Shown one piece after another: positions 49,318-58,200 of a stretch of DNA of 64,000 nucleotides (positions within the stretch are counted from its first letter, which is position 1; every line of letters begins with the position of its first letter). Source of the stretch: Carnobacterium divergens DSM 20623 (GTDB taxonomy: Bacteria; Bacillota; Bacilli; Lactobacillales; Carnobacteriaceae); assembly GCF_000744255.1 (NCBI RefSeq), contig NZ_JQLO01000001.1, positions 1,426,001-1,490,000 of the forward strand. The letters run 5' to 3'. Under the pieces are notes generated by a model. That model was not told the origin of the DNA and did no database searches. It saw only the letters and a program-made list of their open reading frames with translations. A program made the translations under genes and the position numbers.

Positions 49318-49455
49318 ACTTCATCTCCTCTATAACAATTTGCATTTCTCTATTAATAGTTTATTAAATCTACACTTAGTATAATAGATTAATTTTCCAC
49401 TTGCATCTGATTTGCTTTTAAAGATTCTGAATTAACTTGCTAAAAAAAAGTAAAT

Positions 49456-49487
49456 AAAAAAAACCAAAAATTCTTTTGGTTTTTTTA
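49456..49487 (-). terminator. Terminator after the YxeA-family gene
   Basis: AAAACCAAAA and TTTTGGTTTT pair around a short loop, with T-run on the minus strand. Confidence 0.75.
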
Positions 49488-49526
49488 GATTAGATTCAAG
49501 TATGATTAGACATCAGAAAATAATGT

Positions 49527-49883
49527 TTATTGATTTTTTTCAATTTCTTCTAAAGCTTTTTTAGGAACTTCGCTTTTTGAAACTTCTTCCCATGAAAGGA
49601 CACCTTTTTTAGGGTGAACTTTAGCTTTCAAGTAAGCATTTTTCTTTAATGGGCGATCGAATCCTCCATTAAAAGATAATTTTTGTAATTCTCCATCTTC
49701 GTTGTAAAATTTTTGATTATAAGAATAGTTAATGCTTTCTCGATCTTGATCATCCTTTTGAATAAATTTATGACCGTCAGTTATGATTTGTGTGTAATAT
49801 TCTTTACCAGTATATTCTTTTTGATAAAAAAATCCTGCTGCAACAGCTACTACTAAAATAATTAATGCAATTCCTTTTTTCAT
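49527..49883 (-). CDS. YxeA-family secreted protein (DUF1093)
   Basis: A 118-residue protein with a signal peptide or anchor (MKKGIALIILVVAVAAGFFY) and an OB-like extracellular domain (YYTQIITDGHKFIQKDDQ, YNEDGELQKLSFNGGFDRPLKKNAYLKAKVHPKKGVLSWEEV). These match the DUF1093 pattern of YxeA proteins, whose function is unknown. It stands alone with its own terminator. Ribosome site GAGGG. Confidence 0.88.
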   Translation of the reverse strand: MKKGIALIILVVAVAAGFFYQKEYTGKEYYTQIITDGHKFIQKDDQDRESINYSYNQKFYNEDGELQKLSFNGGFDRPLKKNAYLKAKVHPKKGVLSWEEVSKSEVPKKALEEIEKNQ

Positions 49884-49983
49884 CTTAATCCCTCTTTTCT
49901 TTCTTACATTATCTCTTTTTGAAAGAAAAAAGTCCTTTTAATGAACTTACAATTTAGTCTATCAACCTTACAGTTTAGTCATA

Positions 49984-50823
49984 TCAGTTGAGTGTCACAA
50001 CAACTAGCTCTGGTCGATTATTGATTCTAAATGGAAACGTCGAATTTCCTATACCTCGACTAATCACTAATCGTTTACTTTTTAATTGTGAGTGATAATG
50101 AATGCCTTCTGAAAAAGTTGGGTATTTTCCTTGTCCAGGAGCGTATAGTCCCCCAATAAAAGGTACTCTTACTTGTCCTCCATGTGCATGTCCGCTAAAG
50201 GTAATATCTGGAGATTTAACTTGATCCAAATGATAGCTTTCAAAAAATTCAGGATGATGCGCTAATAAAATTTTGGGTTGTTCTAGCATTCCTTCACTCA
50301 ATTCAATTCCACTTAAAATAGGAGTTGATTGCAACTTAAAATTCTCTTTTTCAGATAACCCCATTATAACAAGGCCTGCATTGCTAATTTGCAACCATTC
50401 AGCTTCATCAATTAGAACTCGAACTCCTTGTGAACTGAGAATATCTTCCCACTCCTGTAAGTGTCCACTTGATACATCATGATTTCCAGTGACGGCATAG
50501 GTTGGTGCGATTGCTACTAATTCACTCGCTATTCGAGATAATTCCAATTTTGGAAACTCTTCTACTCGGATGTCTACTAAATCACCCGTTAAAAGAATTA
50601 AAGCTGGTTTGGCTTCCCTTACTTTTGTAACCAATTTATCCAAAGAAACATTGTGTCTTGGAATGTGTAAATCAGATAAATGAACAATCTTTGTTTTTTT
50701 AAGACTTGTTGCTAGGTAAGGAATCGCAATATTATACTGTGTAATTTTAATCCAATGATTCTGACTATATAAATAGAGTCCCACTCCTATCAAAATAACG
50801 ATACCTAAAATTAAATAATTCAT
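49984..50823 (-). CDS. Membrane-anchored metallophosphoesterase (YkuE/YaeI-like)
   Basis: Two-metal phosphoesterase of 279 residues with an N-terminal membrane helix (about 1-17). All family blocks are present: VHLSDLHIPRH, LLTGDLVD, VTGNHDVSSG, LLAHHPEFF and FSGHAHGGQV. The closest known types remove phosphate from envelope lipids or glycolipids (UDP-diacylglucosamine class), but the substrate here is not shown. It is 28 bp after the GH25-like gene and likely shares its transcript, which again suggests an envelope role. Confidence 0.92.
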   Translation of the reverse strand: MNYLILGIVILIGVGLYLYSQNHWIKITQYNIAIPYLATSLKKTKIVHLSDLHIPRHNVSLDKLVTKVREAKPALILLTGDLVDIRVEEFPKLELSRIASELVAIAPTYAVTGNHDVSSGHLQEWEDILSSQGVRVLIDEAEWLQISNAGLVIMGLSEKENFKLQSTPILSGIELSEGMLEQPKILLAHHPEFFESYHLDQVKSPDITFSGHAHGGQVRVPFIGGLYAPGQGKYPTFSEGIHYHSQLKSKRLVISRGIGNSTFPFRINNRPELVVVTLN

Positions 50824-50850
50824 AAAATAGCCTCCATACCCTTTCTTTTC

Positions 50851-51618
50851 CTATTGTCCAAATTTTTCAAATTGATCTTTGTCACCATTAAATACCGCTA
50901 AATCTAGGCTTTTTTGTTTAATACTGCCCTTTGATAAATCGCCTTCTTCTGTGTATTCCCAGAACTTCCAAGGAATATTCTCTTCTTTACTTGGTTTATT
51001 TTTTGTATCAACTAACCAAATATCAGATTCTACAAATTCATTTTTTATAAATTTTTGATAGACATTAGCATCCACACATAAAATTAAGTTCTGTCCTTTT
51101 TCATCCATAACAACTTGAATAAATGCCTTTAATTCCTTGACAACACTTTCTTTTTCAGGTGGATTTTGCTTGTATTGATCGTACAATTCAACCATCACAA
51201 CTGAAGGTAAGTCGCCTTTTTGAGTGGAAACAACTTGATTAAAATGACTACCTTGTGTTGCTCCAGGGCTATCAAAACTAAAATAGTGACTAGCACCTCT
51301 TCTTAGTGACGTTCCTTGGATTCTCTCCCAATTAATTGCAAATTGGTCATCTGTGTAATTGCTTCCCTCTGTAGCTTTAATATACGCAAAAGACAGTTGA
51401 TTGCTTTCAATTCCTTGCCAATCTAAGTAGCCATCCTCTTGTGACACTTGGATGCCTTTGACCGGAAATGACTTTGTATCTTCTTTGAAAAGTGACCAAT
51501 TTGATTCTTTAGCGACAAATAAACTAATTGCCATACTAACTAGCAAAATGACACCAATGATTGCCGTTAACTTAATTTTATTTATTTTAGGATCTTTTTG
51601 CAGATAATAGATCGTCAA
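50851..51618 (-). CDS. GH25-like protein with catalytic residues replaced
   Basis: A 255-residue membrane-anchored protein (helix about 17-36) with a glycosyl hydrolase 25 (muramidase) fold. Family landmarks are GIQVSQEDGYLDWQGI, SFAYIKATEGSNYTDDQFAINW, GASHYFSFDSPGATQGSHF, DLPSVVMVE and LDLAVFNGD. In active GH25 enzymes the first two read G-hydrophobic-DVS and LDVE. Here Asp is Gln57 and the pair Asp/Glu is Met142/Glu144, so two of four acids are lost. It may bind wall without cutting. The start is a TTG two bases after AGGAGG, unusually close. Confidence 0.85.
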   Translation of the reverse strand: MTIYYLQKDPKINKIKLTAIIGVILLVSMAISLFVAKESNWSLFKEDTKSFPVKGIQVSQEDGYLDWQGIESNQLSFAYIKATEGSNYTDDQFAINWERIQGTSLRRGASHYFSFDSPGATQGSHFNQVVSTQKGDLPSVVMVELYDQYKQNPPEKESVVKELKAFIQVVMDEKGQNLILCVDANVYQKFIKNEFVESDIWLVDTKNKPSKEENIPWKFWEYTEEGDLSKGSIKQKSLDLAVFNGDKDQFEKFGQ

Positions 51619-51714
51619 AACCTCCTAGTCTTATTTATCACTAAATACGAGATTGCTTTTCGTCTAGTTTATCATAATTTACAATATTTGGGTGTTTTTC
51701 TTTTTCAAAAACAA

Positions 51715-51745
51715 AAAAATAGAAACTTACTATAGTAAGTTTCTA
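51715..51745 (-). terminator. Terminator after the aldehyde dehydrogenase gene
   Basis: TAGAAACTTACT pairs perfectly with AGTAAGTTTCTA around a 2-base loop, with T-run on the minus strand. Confidence 0.9.
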
Positions 51746-51762
51746 GTCTTTTTAATTTTAGC

Positions 51763-53103
51763 TTATTCTACCCCATATGCAATACGTTTTACATTTAATA
51801 GGTGATGCGCTGTGACATTGTCTGTGGTGCTACTCCCACCCATTGCTCCACATCCTAAAGTCATTGACGGTGCTAGGTTCGTTGTTGCGCCTATTGCACC
51901 TAATGCTCCTAGTGTATTTACTAATATTCGCGATGCTTGCATTTCTAATCCATACTGTTCAGCTTTCAATTCATTTGTTGTATGAATTACAGCTGTATGA
52001 CCCATTCCCTCATTTTCAAGTAATGCTTTACAAGTAGCTACTCCTGTTTCAAATGAAGAGACTGTGTAAAGTCCTAAAATAGGTGTCAGTTTCTCTCTTG
52101 AATAAGGATTATTTTTGCTAATTTCTGTTTGTTCTGAAATTAAAACTTTTGTTCCAGCAGGTACCGAAATACCTATTAAATCCGCCACTGCTTCTGCACT
52201 TTTTCCAGCTATCTCAGGATTTAAAGCGCCTGTTTCTCGTAAAATAAATTTACTTACTTTTTCAGATTCTTCTAAATTCATAAAGTAAACCTGTTTTTCT
52301 TTTAGTTTTGCTACAACTTCTGCTTTAATAGATTCTTCAACAACAATAGCCTGTTCTGATGCGCAGATAACACCGTTATCAAATGATTTACTACTAACAA
52401 TCGCCTCAATCGCCTCTTCAATATTTGCTGAAGATTCAATAAATGCTGGTACATTGCCTGGTCCTACACCGATTGCGGGAGTCCCTGAACTATAGGCTGC
52501 TGTTACCATTGCTTTTCCACCTGTTGCTAAAATTAAGGCTACATTTTTATGTTTCATTAAGTCTTCTGTTGCAATAAGTGTTGGCTGTGTAATGACTTGA
52601 ACCAAACCTGCTGGAGCACCAGCTTCAATTGCTGCTTTATCAATAATTTCTGCTGTCATTAAAATAGACTTTAACGCTTTTGGATGGGGTGAAAAAATAA
52701 TAGCATTTCTAGTTTTTAATGCAATCATCGCTTTGAAGATAACCGTTGATGTTGGATTTGTTGATGGGATCAATCCAGCTACTATTCCTAATGGTATGCC
52801 AATTTCAATAATTTTATCTTGTTCACGACGATTGATTATGCCTACTGTGGGAAGATCTTTAATACTGTTATAGACTTGCTCGCTTGCAAAGGTATTTTTT
52901 ATTATTTTATCAGGTACATTCCCAAATCCTGTTTCTTCATTTGCTGAAATCGCTAATTTTTCTGCATTTTTCAATGTATTTTGATAAATTGATTCAATAA
53001 TTTTATCTACTTGTTCCTGTGTATAATCTGCAAATTTTTCTTGTGCTGTTTTAGCATTCGCTACTAACTCTTCTACTTCATTGAATGATTGATAGTTTGT
53101 CAT
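51763..53103 (-). CDS. Acylating (CoA-dependent) aldehyde dehydrogenase
   Basis: Interconverts an aldehyde, CoA and NAD with acyl-CoA and NADH. The 446 residues match the aldehyde dehydrogenase half of AdhE: SANEETGFGNVPDKIIKN, GLIPSTNPTSTVIFKAMIALKTRNAIIFSPHP, NVALILATGGKAMVTAAYSSG, the nucleophile Cys in FDNGVICASEQ (about 249) and LLNVKRIAYGVE at the end. No alcohol dehydrogenase domain or microcompartment signal peptide is present. It is divergent from an orphan response regulator and has a near-perfect cre site just upstream, which suggests repression on glucose. Confidence 0.92.
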   Translation of the reverse strand: MTNYQSFNEVEELVANAKTAQEKFADYTQEQVDKIIESIYQNTLKNAEKLAISANEETGFGNVPDKIIKNTFASEQVYNSIKDLPTVGIINRREQDKIIEIGIPLGIVAGLIPSTNPTSTVIFKAMIALKTRNAIIFSPHPKALKSILMTAEIIDKAAIEAGAPAGLVQVITQPTLIATEDLMKHKNVALILATGGKAMVTAAYSSGTPAIGVGPGNVPAFIESSANIEEAIEAIVSSKSFDNGVICASEQAIVVEESIKAEVVAKLKEKQVYFMNLEESEKVSKFILRETGALNPEIAGKSAEAVADLIGISVPAGTKVLISEQTEISKNNPYSREKLTPILGLYTVSSFETGVATCKALLENEGMGHTAVIHTTNELKAEQYGLEMQASRILVNTLGALGAIGATTNLAPSMTLGCGAMGGSSTTDNVTAHHLLNVKRIAYGVE

Positions 53104-53125
53104 TTAAATCGCTCCCTCGCTTTTA

Positions 53126-53141
53126 TTAAAAACGCTTACAA
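53126..53141. promoter_or_regulatory. Candidate cre (CcpA) site before the aldehyde dehydrogenase gene
   Basis: TTAAAAACGCTTACAA matches WTGNAANCGNWWNCAW at all but one defined position (A for G). It lies 23 bases upstream of the start codon, where CcpA binding would block transcription. Confidence 0.5.
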
Positions 53142-53244
53142 CATAAGTTTAGTTTATTTTAACCTATTTGTTAGGGAATATTTTGAGATGTTTTTGGAAA
53201 AAATTTACCTTTCGACTTATTTATTTTTTCACAAAGAAAGATAC

Positions 53245-53273
53245 TTGAAACCTTATTGAATTAAAGGTATCAT
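53245..53273 (+). promoter_or_regulatory. Candidate promoter of the response regulator gene
   Basis: TTGAAA (53245-53250), 17 bases, then TATCAT (53268-53273). A TATAAT lies three bases further on but has no -35. The coding start is 67 bases downstream. Confidence 0.4.
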
Positions 53274-53339
53274 ATAATAACAAGGGAAATTTCACAAATG
53301 TGACTACATACTAAATATTATATTAAAGGAGTTGGTAAA

Positions 53340-54101
53340 ATGTGTCGTTTATTAATCGTTAGTGATGACTTATCTGAAAGAAGGGCTATTCGAAAATTAA
53401 TTGAAGAAACCTTTATGAATATTAAAATACTGCCTGATGCAACAACAGAAGAAGAAGCTCTTAAGATTTCAGACCGTTTTCTCCCTGAAATGATGCTATT
53501 AGATATGGATACCATTTTTTTAGATGGATTTTCGTTAGAAAGAAAACTTTCTCAGCAGTTACCAAATTTAAAAACCATTATTTTTACAAAAAAAAATGAC
53601 TTTGAAACTGTCCATCATGCGTTACGTTGTGGCTTCTTAGATTATTTAGTTAAACCAATTGATTTGGATGAATTGAAGTTTGCAATCGATCGTTCAGTTA
53701 AATCCCTTAATCAAGTATCTTTAATGGATATTTTAAATAATAAGCCTTCAAATTTAGCTAAAGAACAAGTCAATATGATGTTAGATTATATTCATGACCA
53801 TTTTGATGAAGAAATTAATTTAACGACGTTATCAGATGTCATGCATTTAAACCGGCATTATGTTAGTCGCTTTTTTAAAGAAGCTGTTGGAATGAATTTT
53901 ATTGATTATTTAACCAATTATCGAATCGAAAAAGCGAAGCAGCTATTGATGAAAACAGATGATTCTATCACTGAAATTGCTGGTACAGTAGGATACCTTG
54001 ATGCGACTTACTTTAGTAAATTATTTAAGAAAAAAGCGGGCTTTTCACCTTACCAATATCGTAAAAAATTGCAGGGTGAGTGTCTTCCAACAAGTATATA
54101 A
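53340..54101 (+). CDS. Orphan response regulator with AraC-type DNA-binding domain
   Basis: A 253-residue two-component regulator. The receiver (about 1-120) has the phospho-acceptor Asp in MMLLDMDTIFLDGF (about 55), the Thr/Ser switch in IIFTKKN and the Lys in DYLVKPIDLDELKFAI. Only one acidic residue pair (SDD) is visible at the start. The C-terminus has two helix-turn-helix units (INLTTLSDVMHLNRHYVSRFFKEAVG and ITEIAGTVGYLDATYFSKLFKKKAGFSPYQYRK). No histidine kinase gene is adjacent. It is divergent from the aldehyde dehydrogenase gene and may control it. Confidence 0.9.
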   Translation: MCRLLIVSDDLSERRAIRKLIEETFMNIKILPDATTEEEALKISDRFLPEMMLLDMDTIFLDGFSLERKLSQQLPNLKTIIFTKKNDFETVHHALRCGFLDYLVKPIDLDELKFAIDRSVKSLNQVSLMDILNNKPSNLAKEQVNMMLDYIHDHFDEEINLTTLSDVMHLNRHYVSRFFKEAVGMNFIDYLTNYRIEKAKQLLMKTDDSITEIAGTVGYLDATYFSKLFKKKAGFSPYQYRKKLQGECLPTSI

Positions 54102-54104
54102 ATA

Positions 54105-54143
54105 AAAAAGGTACTTTCCTAAAAATAGGAGAGTACCTTTTTA
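54105..54143. terminator. Bidirectional terminator between the response regulator and rlmD
   Basis: AAAAAGGTACTtTCCTA pairs with TAGGAgAGTACCTTTTT around a 4-base loop, T-rich on both sides. Confidence 0.9.
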
Positions 54144-54148
54144 CGAGT

Positions 54149-55525
54149 TTATTTTTTGACAAGTAATGTTACGCTCTCAACATGGTGAGTTTGAGGGAAT
54201 AGGTCAACTGGTTGAATTTTTTCAACACTGTAGCCACCTTCGTTTAGCAACGCTAAATCTCTTGCTAATGTTGCTGGGTTACAACTTACATAAATCATTT
54301 TTGTCGGTTGCATTTTTACAACAGCTTCGATAAAGCTTGGTTCTAATCCTTTACGTGGTGGATCGACAACTACAAGATCAGCTTTCATATCTTCGTCGCT
54401 CCATTGAAGCATTACTTCTTCAGCCAATCCTGTTTCAAACGTCACATTATCGATTTCGTTGATTTCAGCATTGTTTTTCGCATTTTCAACAGCTGCTTCA
54501 ATCATTTCAATTCCGTAAACTTGTTTTGCAGCTTTAGCTAATGAAAGAGAAATTGTTCCAATTCCACAATAAGCATCAATAACGGTTTCTTCTCCAGTTA
54601 GTTCTGCATAATCTAAAACAGTTTGGTATAGTTTTTCTGTTTGCGTTGGATTCACTTGATAGAATGAACGAGCTGAGATTTCAAAAGTATTTCCTAACAA
54701 TGAATCACGGTAATTATCGCGACCCCATAAGACAATATTTTCGTCTCCCATAATCGTATTTGTACGTGTTGGATTAACATTTTGCACAATACTGACTACT
54801 TCTGGTAAAGCTTCCGTAATAGCAGGTAAAATTTTACTTGTTGGGAATAATTTTGGTGTTCTTGTTACTAAAATAATCATCATTTCACCGGTATAATAAC
54901 CACGACGGACGATAATGTGACGTAGGTTCCCAGTATTTGGGCCTTCGTTGTATGGTTTCACATTAAATTCACGCATAATATCGCGCACAACCAGAATCGC
55001 TTTATCAATTTTAGGGTCTTGAATTTTAAAGTTTTCCATTGGAATAACGTCGTGGCTATTTTTACGGAAGAAACCTGTTGTTAATTTGTCATCAATTTTA
55101 CGTACTGGAATTTGAGCTTTATTGCGGTAGCCCCATGGTTCAGCCATTCCGATTGTTTCAAAAACAGGTACTTCTGGTAATTTAGCAATTCGTTGCATCA
55201 CATTGCGCACTTGTTGACGTTTAAAGTCAAGTTGTGCTGGGTACGACATGTGTTGCAATGGAGTAATTCCAACGCGTGTGTAGTTTTCGTCTTGTAATTC
55301 AACACGATTTTGACTTGAAGTTAGACGTTTCATTGCTTTTGCAAAACCAAATGATTTTCCTGTTTTATGAATCTTAACTTCCATTTCTTCTCCTGGAAGT
55401 GCATTTTCAATAAATAGTGGGTATCCTTCGATTTTGGCAACACCCATTCCTTCGTGTGTTAAATCTTCAACCTTAACTGTGTATTTCTCATTCTTTTTAA
55501 CTGGTATTTCTTTATTTGCTTTCAT
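54149..55525 (-). CDS. rlmD: 23S rRNA (uracil-C5)-methyltransferase, RlmD/RumA family
   Basis: SAM-dependent m5U methyltransferase acting on 23S rRNA. About 458 residues from MKANKEIPVKKNEKYTVKVE; the longer frame to 55603 is rejected because AGGGAG lies five bases before 55525. It has an N-terminal TRAM domain (VEDLTHEGMGVAKIEGYPLFIENALPGEE), SAM motifs VIDAYCGIGTISLSLAK and VVVDPPRKGLEPSF, and the catalytic Cys in MIYVSCNPATLARDL. In Firmicutes such proteins may be RlmCD, modifying two uridines. It follows dagK in the same direction, past a terminator. Confidence 0.93.
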   Translation of the reverse strand: MKANKEIPVKKNEKYTVKVEDLTHEGMGVAKIEGYPLFIENALPGEEMEVKIHKTGKSFGFAKAMKRLTSSQNRVELQDENYTRVGITPLQHMSYPAQLDFKRQQVRNVMQRIAKLPEVPVFETIGMAEPWGYRNKAQIPVRKIDDKLTTGFFRKNSHDVIPMENFKIQDPKIDKAILVVRDIMREFNVKPYNEGPNTGNLRHIIVRRGYYTGEMMIILVTRTPKLFPTSKILPAITEALPEVVSIVQNVNPTRTNTIMGDENIVLWGRDNYRDSLLGNTFEISARSFYQVNPTQTEKLYQTVLDYAELTGEETVIDAYCGIGTISLSLAKAAKQVYGIEMIEAAVENAKNNAEINEIDNVTFETGLAEEVMLQWSDEDMKADLVVVDPPRKGLEPSFIEAVVKMQPTKMIYVSCNPATLARDLALLNEGGYSVEKIQPVDLFPQTHHVESVTLLVKK

Positions 55526-55603
55526 AAAAAGCTCCCTTCGTTGGTACCATCTATCTGTAAAATTTGGTTCGTGAATTAAGTGACATGTTCGAATTCTCAA
55601 CAT

Positions 55604-55648
55604 AAAAATTTGCTGTCCTTTTAGAGTATCTCACAAAAGGACAGCAAA
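55604..55648 (-). terminator. Terminator after dagK
   Basis: TTTGCTGTCCTTTT pairs perfectly with AAAAGGACAGCAAA around a 12-base loop, and five T follow on the minus strand. Confidence 0.9.
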
Positions 55649-55670
55649 CTCAAAGCTCATTTATTGATTT

Positions 55671-56714
55671 TTAATTTTTTTCTTCAGATTCAGGCTTAGA
55701 AATGATGCCATCGCCATTAATATCTTCATCTGTCAATCCTTCAACTTCTTTGATAAAGGCTTCTTCAGCATCTTCAAAAGCCTCATCTTCTGCTGTTACA
55801 GCATCATTTGGAATTGCATCCACATCGCCAAACATTTCAATATGCTGAATTAAATTAGTGAAGGTCATTGGGGCATCTCCACCATATTCTCCATCTAAAT
55901 TAATCATCATTTTTGAATCATCTAGTGGTTGGGCTTTAACCATCTTGGTTTTTGTGTACAGTACTTTAGGATGGTCAATGTGTTTTCCACCATTTAGCAT
56001 TAACGCGATTAAGTGTAGCAATTCTACAACATTGGCTGTTTTTACAACAATTAGTGAAAAATAACCATCATCTAAATGGGCATCTGGTGCGATTTGTTCA
56101 AAACCGCCAACAGAATTGGTTAGTCCTAGTAGAAACATGGAGGCCTTTCCTTCAAAAACCCCTTCATCATACTCGATTTTCATTGGAATTGGTTTGATTC
56201 TTGGCAACATTTCTGCGCCTTTTACTAAATAAGCTAAATAGCCAAAAACTGATTTTAATTGGGATGGAACGTCATAGGTCAGTTCCGTTAAGTAACCGCC
56301 ACCTGCAATGTTGATAAAATAGGTGTCATTTGCTTTTCCAATGTCCATTTTCACCGTTTGTTTCTTTGTGATAACTCTAGCAGCTGCAACTACATCATTT
56401 CTAGGAATATGAAGTGCTCGTGCGTAATCATTTGTGGTTCCCGCCGGAATAATGGCCATTTTCGGACGGTTTTCAAGTCCAGCAATGCCATTAACCACTT
56501 CATTGATCGTTCCATCGCCACCAGCTGCTACAATCAATTCAAAGCCATCCTTTGCTGCTCGTTCAGCTTCATTTCTGGCAGAATTAGGCTCTGGCGTCGT
56601 GGCATAAGCACTTGTTTCATAACCCTCAGCTTCAAGAATTTGTAAGATGTCGACTAAATTTTTCTTTAAGACTTCTCTTCCTGAAGTTGGATTGTAAATG
56701 ACTCTTGCTCTCAT
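55671..56714 (-). CDS. dagK: Diacylglycerol kinase with EF-hand-like C-terminal loop
   Basis: Soluble lipid kinase that recycles diacylglycerol from lipoteichoic acid synthesis. From 56714 (MRARVIYNPTSGRE; GAGGAGGA five bases away) it has 347 residues. The DAGK catalytic blocks are present: AGGDGTINEVVNGIAG, AIIPAGTTNDYARALH, KMDIGKANDTYFINIAGGGYLTELTY and DAHLDDGYFSLIVVK. After the normal end (about 300) comes an acidic tail of some 45 residues that contains DINGDGIISKPE (331-342), which fits every position of an EF-hand calcium loop. It follows gatB by 41 bp and is likely read with gatCAB. Confidence 0.93.
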   Translation of the reverse strand: MRARVIYNPTSGREVLKKNLVDILQILEAEGYETSAYATTPEPNSARNEAERAAKDGFELIVAAGGDGTINEVVNGIAGLENRPKMAIIPAGTTNDYARALHIPRNDVVAAARVITKKQTVKMDIGKANDTYFINIAGGGYLTELTYDVPSQLKSVFGYLAYLVKGAEMLPRIKPIPMKIEYDEGVFEGKASMFLLGLTNSVGGFEQIAPDAHLDDGYFSLIVVKTANVVELLHLIALMLNGGKHIDHPKVLYTKTKMVKAQPLDDSKMMINLDGEYGGDAPMTFTNLIQHIEMFGDVDAIPNDAVTAEDEAFEDAEEAFIKEVEGLTDEDINGDGIISKPESEEKN

Positions 56715-56755
56715 ATAAATCCTCCTCATGGAAAGTTTCCTCTCCAATATAACTT

Positions 56756-58186
56756 CTATCGTTTACTTAATTCTTGATTTAACAATTGGTTCACAACGCC
56801 TGGATTCGCTTGTCCTTTTGTCGCTTTCATGATTTGGCCTACTAAGAAACCAACTGCACGATCTTTCCCATTTTTGAAATCTTCAATTGATTGTGCGTTG
56901 TTATCTAAGACTTCATTTATCATTGGCAATAGTTGTGCTGGATCTGATAGTTGGACTAACCCCTTAGCTTCAACGACTTTCTTCGCATCTCCACCGTTTA
57001 GGATTAATTCACGGAAAACTTTTTTCGCAATTTTAGAACTAATTGTTCCATCAGCGATTAACGTAATCATACCTGCTAAGTTGGAAGGTGTTAATTTTGT
57101 ATCGGCTAATTCAAGTCTTTCGCTGTTTAAATAGGCAGAAACTTCACCCATCAACCAGTTAGACGCTTGTTTTGCATCTGCATTTTCTGCTAATGTTGCT
57201 TCAAAGAAATCAGACATTTCTTTTGTTAACGTTAGTACCATAGCGTCATATTCAGGTAAACCAAGCTCTTCGACATAACGTTTGCGACGAGATGCTGGCA
57301 TTTCTGGAATGGCATTTTTAACGCGTTCAATCCACTCGTCATCAATGACGAAATTAGGAAGATCTGGTTCTGGGAAATAACGGTAATCACTTGAACCTTC
57401 TTTAACACGCATTAAAATTGTTTCGCCTGTTGTTTCATCAAAGCGGCGTGTTTCTTGTTGGATGATGCCACCTGATAAGAGCACACGTGCTTGACGAATT
57501 TCTTCGTGAGCTAAGCCACGTTTAACAAAATTAAATGAGTTTAAGTTTTTAAGTTCTGCTTTTGTTCCAAATTGTTCTTGGCCAATTGGACGAAGTGAAA
57601 TATTGGCATCACAACGCATTGAGCCTTCTTCCATTTTCACATCACTGACACCTGTAAATTGTACGATTTGTTTTAACGCTTCTAAATACGCGTATGCTTC
57701 TTCTGGTGAGCGCATGTCTGCTTCTGATACAATCTCGATTAAAGGTGTTCCTTGACGGTTTAAATCAACATATGAATAACCATCTGTTCCATGGTTGTTT
57801 TTACCAGCATCTTCTTCCAAATGAACACGTTCAATTCTGATTTTCTTTTTAACGCCGTCTACTTCAATTTCAATCCAGCCATCATAGCCGATGGGTTTAT
57901 CAAATTGAGAAATTTGGTAGGCTTTGGGATTATCGGGATAAAAATAGTTTTTACGATCAAATTTTGTGTCTTTAGCAATTTTACAGTTTAAAGCTAACGC
58001 AGCTTGCATCCCAAAATCGATGGCTTGCTGATTGACTACAGGCAATACGCCTGGGTATCCCCAGTCAATCACATTGGTATTCGTATTTGGTTCTGCTCCA
58101 AAATGAGCAGGGGATGGCGAAAACATTTTAGATTCTGTTTTTAATTCTACATGGACCTCTAGTCCGATTACTGTTTCAAAGTTCAT
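56756..58186 (-). CDS. gatB: Aspartyl/glutamyl-tRNA amidotransferase subunit B
   Basis: Kinase-like subunit of GatCAB, which turns Glu-tRNA-Gln (and Asp-tRNA-Asn) into the amidated forms. The 476 residues start [25 protein letters not shown] and include [40 protein letters not shown]-like [23 protein letters not shown] and [10 protein letters not shown]. The C-terminal YqeY-like helical tail (about 330-476) is complete. It is the last gene of gatC-gatA-gatB, 14 bp after gatA. Confidence 0.97.
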   Translation of the reverse strand: MNFETVIGLEVHVELKTESKMFSPSPAHFGAEPNTNTNVIDWGYPGVLPVVNQQAIDFGMQAALALNCKIAKDTKFDRKNYFYPDNPKAYQISQFDKPIGYDGWIEIEVDGVKKKIRIERVHLEEDAGKNNHGTDGYSYVDLNRQGTPLIEIVSEADMRSPEEAYAYLEALKQIVQFTGVSDVKMEEGSMRCDANISLRPIGQEQFGTKAELKNLNSFNFVKRGLAHEEIRQARVLLSGGIIQQETRRFDETTGETILMRVKEGSSDYRYFPEPDLPNFVIDDEWIERVKNAIPEMPASRRKRYVEELGLPEYDAMVLTLTKEMSDFFEATLAENADAKQASNWLMGEVSAYLNSERLELADTKLTPSNLAGMITLIADGTISSKIAKKVFRELILNGGDAKKVVEAKGLVQLSDPAQLLPMINEVLDNNAQSIEDFKNGKDRAVGFLVGQIMKATKGQANPGVVNQLLNQELSKR

Positions 58187-58200
58187 CTGGTTTTCTCCTC

